64,000 nt of DNA from Enterococcus larvae (lineage in GTDB: Bacteria; Bacillota; Bacilli; Lactobacillales; Enterococcaceae): NCBI RefSeq assembly GCF_017830045.1, contig NZ_JAEDXU010000008.1:62001-126000 (forward strand). Direction: 5' to 3'. Positions 63,797-64,000 of the stretch are shown piece after piece. Every line of letters begins with the position of its first letter. Within the stretch, counting starts at the first letter, position 1. Both the position numbers and the translations under genes were made by a program. The notes below the pieces were generated by a model. That model did not search any database, was not told the origin of the DNA, and worked only from the letters and a program-made list of their open reading frames with translations.

Positions 63797-64000
63797 TTAG
63801 AAAATAGAGGCAATATAGTCTTCAGCTTGAACAGCCATATCCAGCTTACCATGAGCAGCAAGCCAATCGGCTAAGAGCTGAAAATCTTTTGCTGAATAGT
63901 TTTGCTGGGATTCAAAGCTGAAATGCCCCATTTCTTGCGCTGCCTCTTCGGTATATGCAGCAATTTCAATACAAGTTTTGACTTTCTGCTCCGGAGACAG
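63797..64000 (-). CDS. Gene cut by the window edge, unknown product (C-terminal 67 residues)
   Basis: The minus-strand frame is open from the window edge to a TAA at 63797-63799. The 67 visible residues include QKVKTCIEIAAYTEEAAQEM and DFQLLADWLAAHGKLDMAVQ. They look helical and soluble. The family is not recognised from this fragment. Confidence 0.6.
   Translation of the reverse strand: MSPEQKVKTCIEIAAYTEEAAQEMGHFSFESQQNYSAKDFQLLADWLAAHGKLDMAVQAEDYIASIF

Noticed and set aside
1-64000. tRNA or rRNA genes
   Set aside because: No conserved rRNA segments, tRNA arms or CCA-ended cloverleafs were recognised by reading; a covariance search would be decisive.

Overview
The window reads as a low-GC Firmicutes chromosome, most probably an Enterococcus. 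This is inferred from gene families and gene order, not from a 16S gene. The supporting features are WxL-domain surface proteins with DUF916 partners, a divergent malT / malP-pgmB-galM cluster laid out as in Enterococcus faecalis, an NrtR-PnuC-NadR group for NAD salvage, an alanyl-tRNA synthetase with a T-box leader, and the rimP-nusA-ylxR-ylxQ-infB-rbfA operon. No tRNA, rRNA, CRISPR array or insertion sequence was recognised.

Layout. 1-1.75 kb: the nif3-like gene (cut by the window edge) and trmK. 2.2-8.3 kb: one 2046-residue surface adhesin with about nine SpaA/Cna-B repeats and no recognisable LPXTG motif. 8.7-11.7 kb: alaS with its T-box. 11.7-14 kb: an unknown protein, a GNAT and a small charged protein. 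14.1-19.7 kb: the nusA-infB translation/transcription operon. 19.9-25.3 kb: GNATs, RNase HIII, an AraC-type regulator, a short leader peptide plus an internally deleted bL35-like gene, a GPP34-like protein and an Rgg-like regulator.

25.5-40.4 kb is a large minus-strand surface locus. In order of transcription it holds a winged-helix regulator, a pectate-lyase-like adhesive protein, a 896-residue WxL/MucBP protein, a small LPXTG protein, two WxL proteins, a DUF916 protein, a two-TM protein, two signal peptidase I homologues (one with the catalytic Lys changed to Arg), a YfhO-type membrane protein and two lipoproteins. Immediately upstream of its regulator lies a tyrosine recombinase gene inside a 1.55 kb segment bounded by perfect 33-bp INVERTED repeats (40549-40581 and 42135-42167). 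The segment carries two strong terminators on the regulator side and an outward-facing promoter-like sequence on the far side. As assembled, the regulator sits behind the terminators; inversion would place the promoter facing it. This predicts a phase-variable WxL locus and is the most interesting finding here.

42.5-45.8 kb: NAD salvage (nrtR, pnuC, nadR) with two palindromic operators upstream of nadR. 46-53.9 kb: two ABC systems and two paralogous small membrane proteins. 54-62.7 kb: maltose uptake and phosphorolysis (malR, an endonuclease/exonuclease/phosphatase-family gene, the malT PTS, malP, pgmB, galM) with matched operators at both divergent promoters and before pgmB. 62.9-64 kb: a TspO-like protein, a small coiled-coil protein and a gene cut by the window edge.

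An intergenic repeat of about 175 bp occurs twice (1983-2158 and 49884-50061) with 162 identical bases. A diverged relative lies inside the WxL locus (33141-33440).
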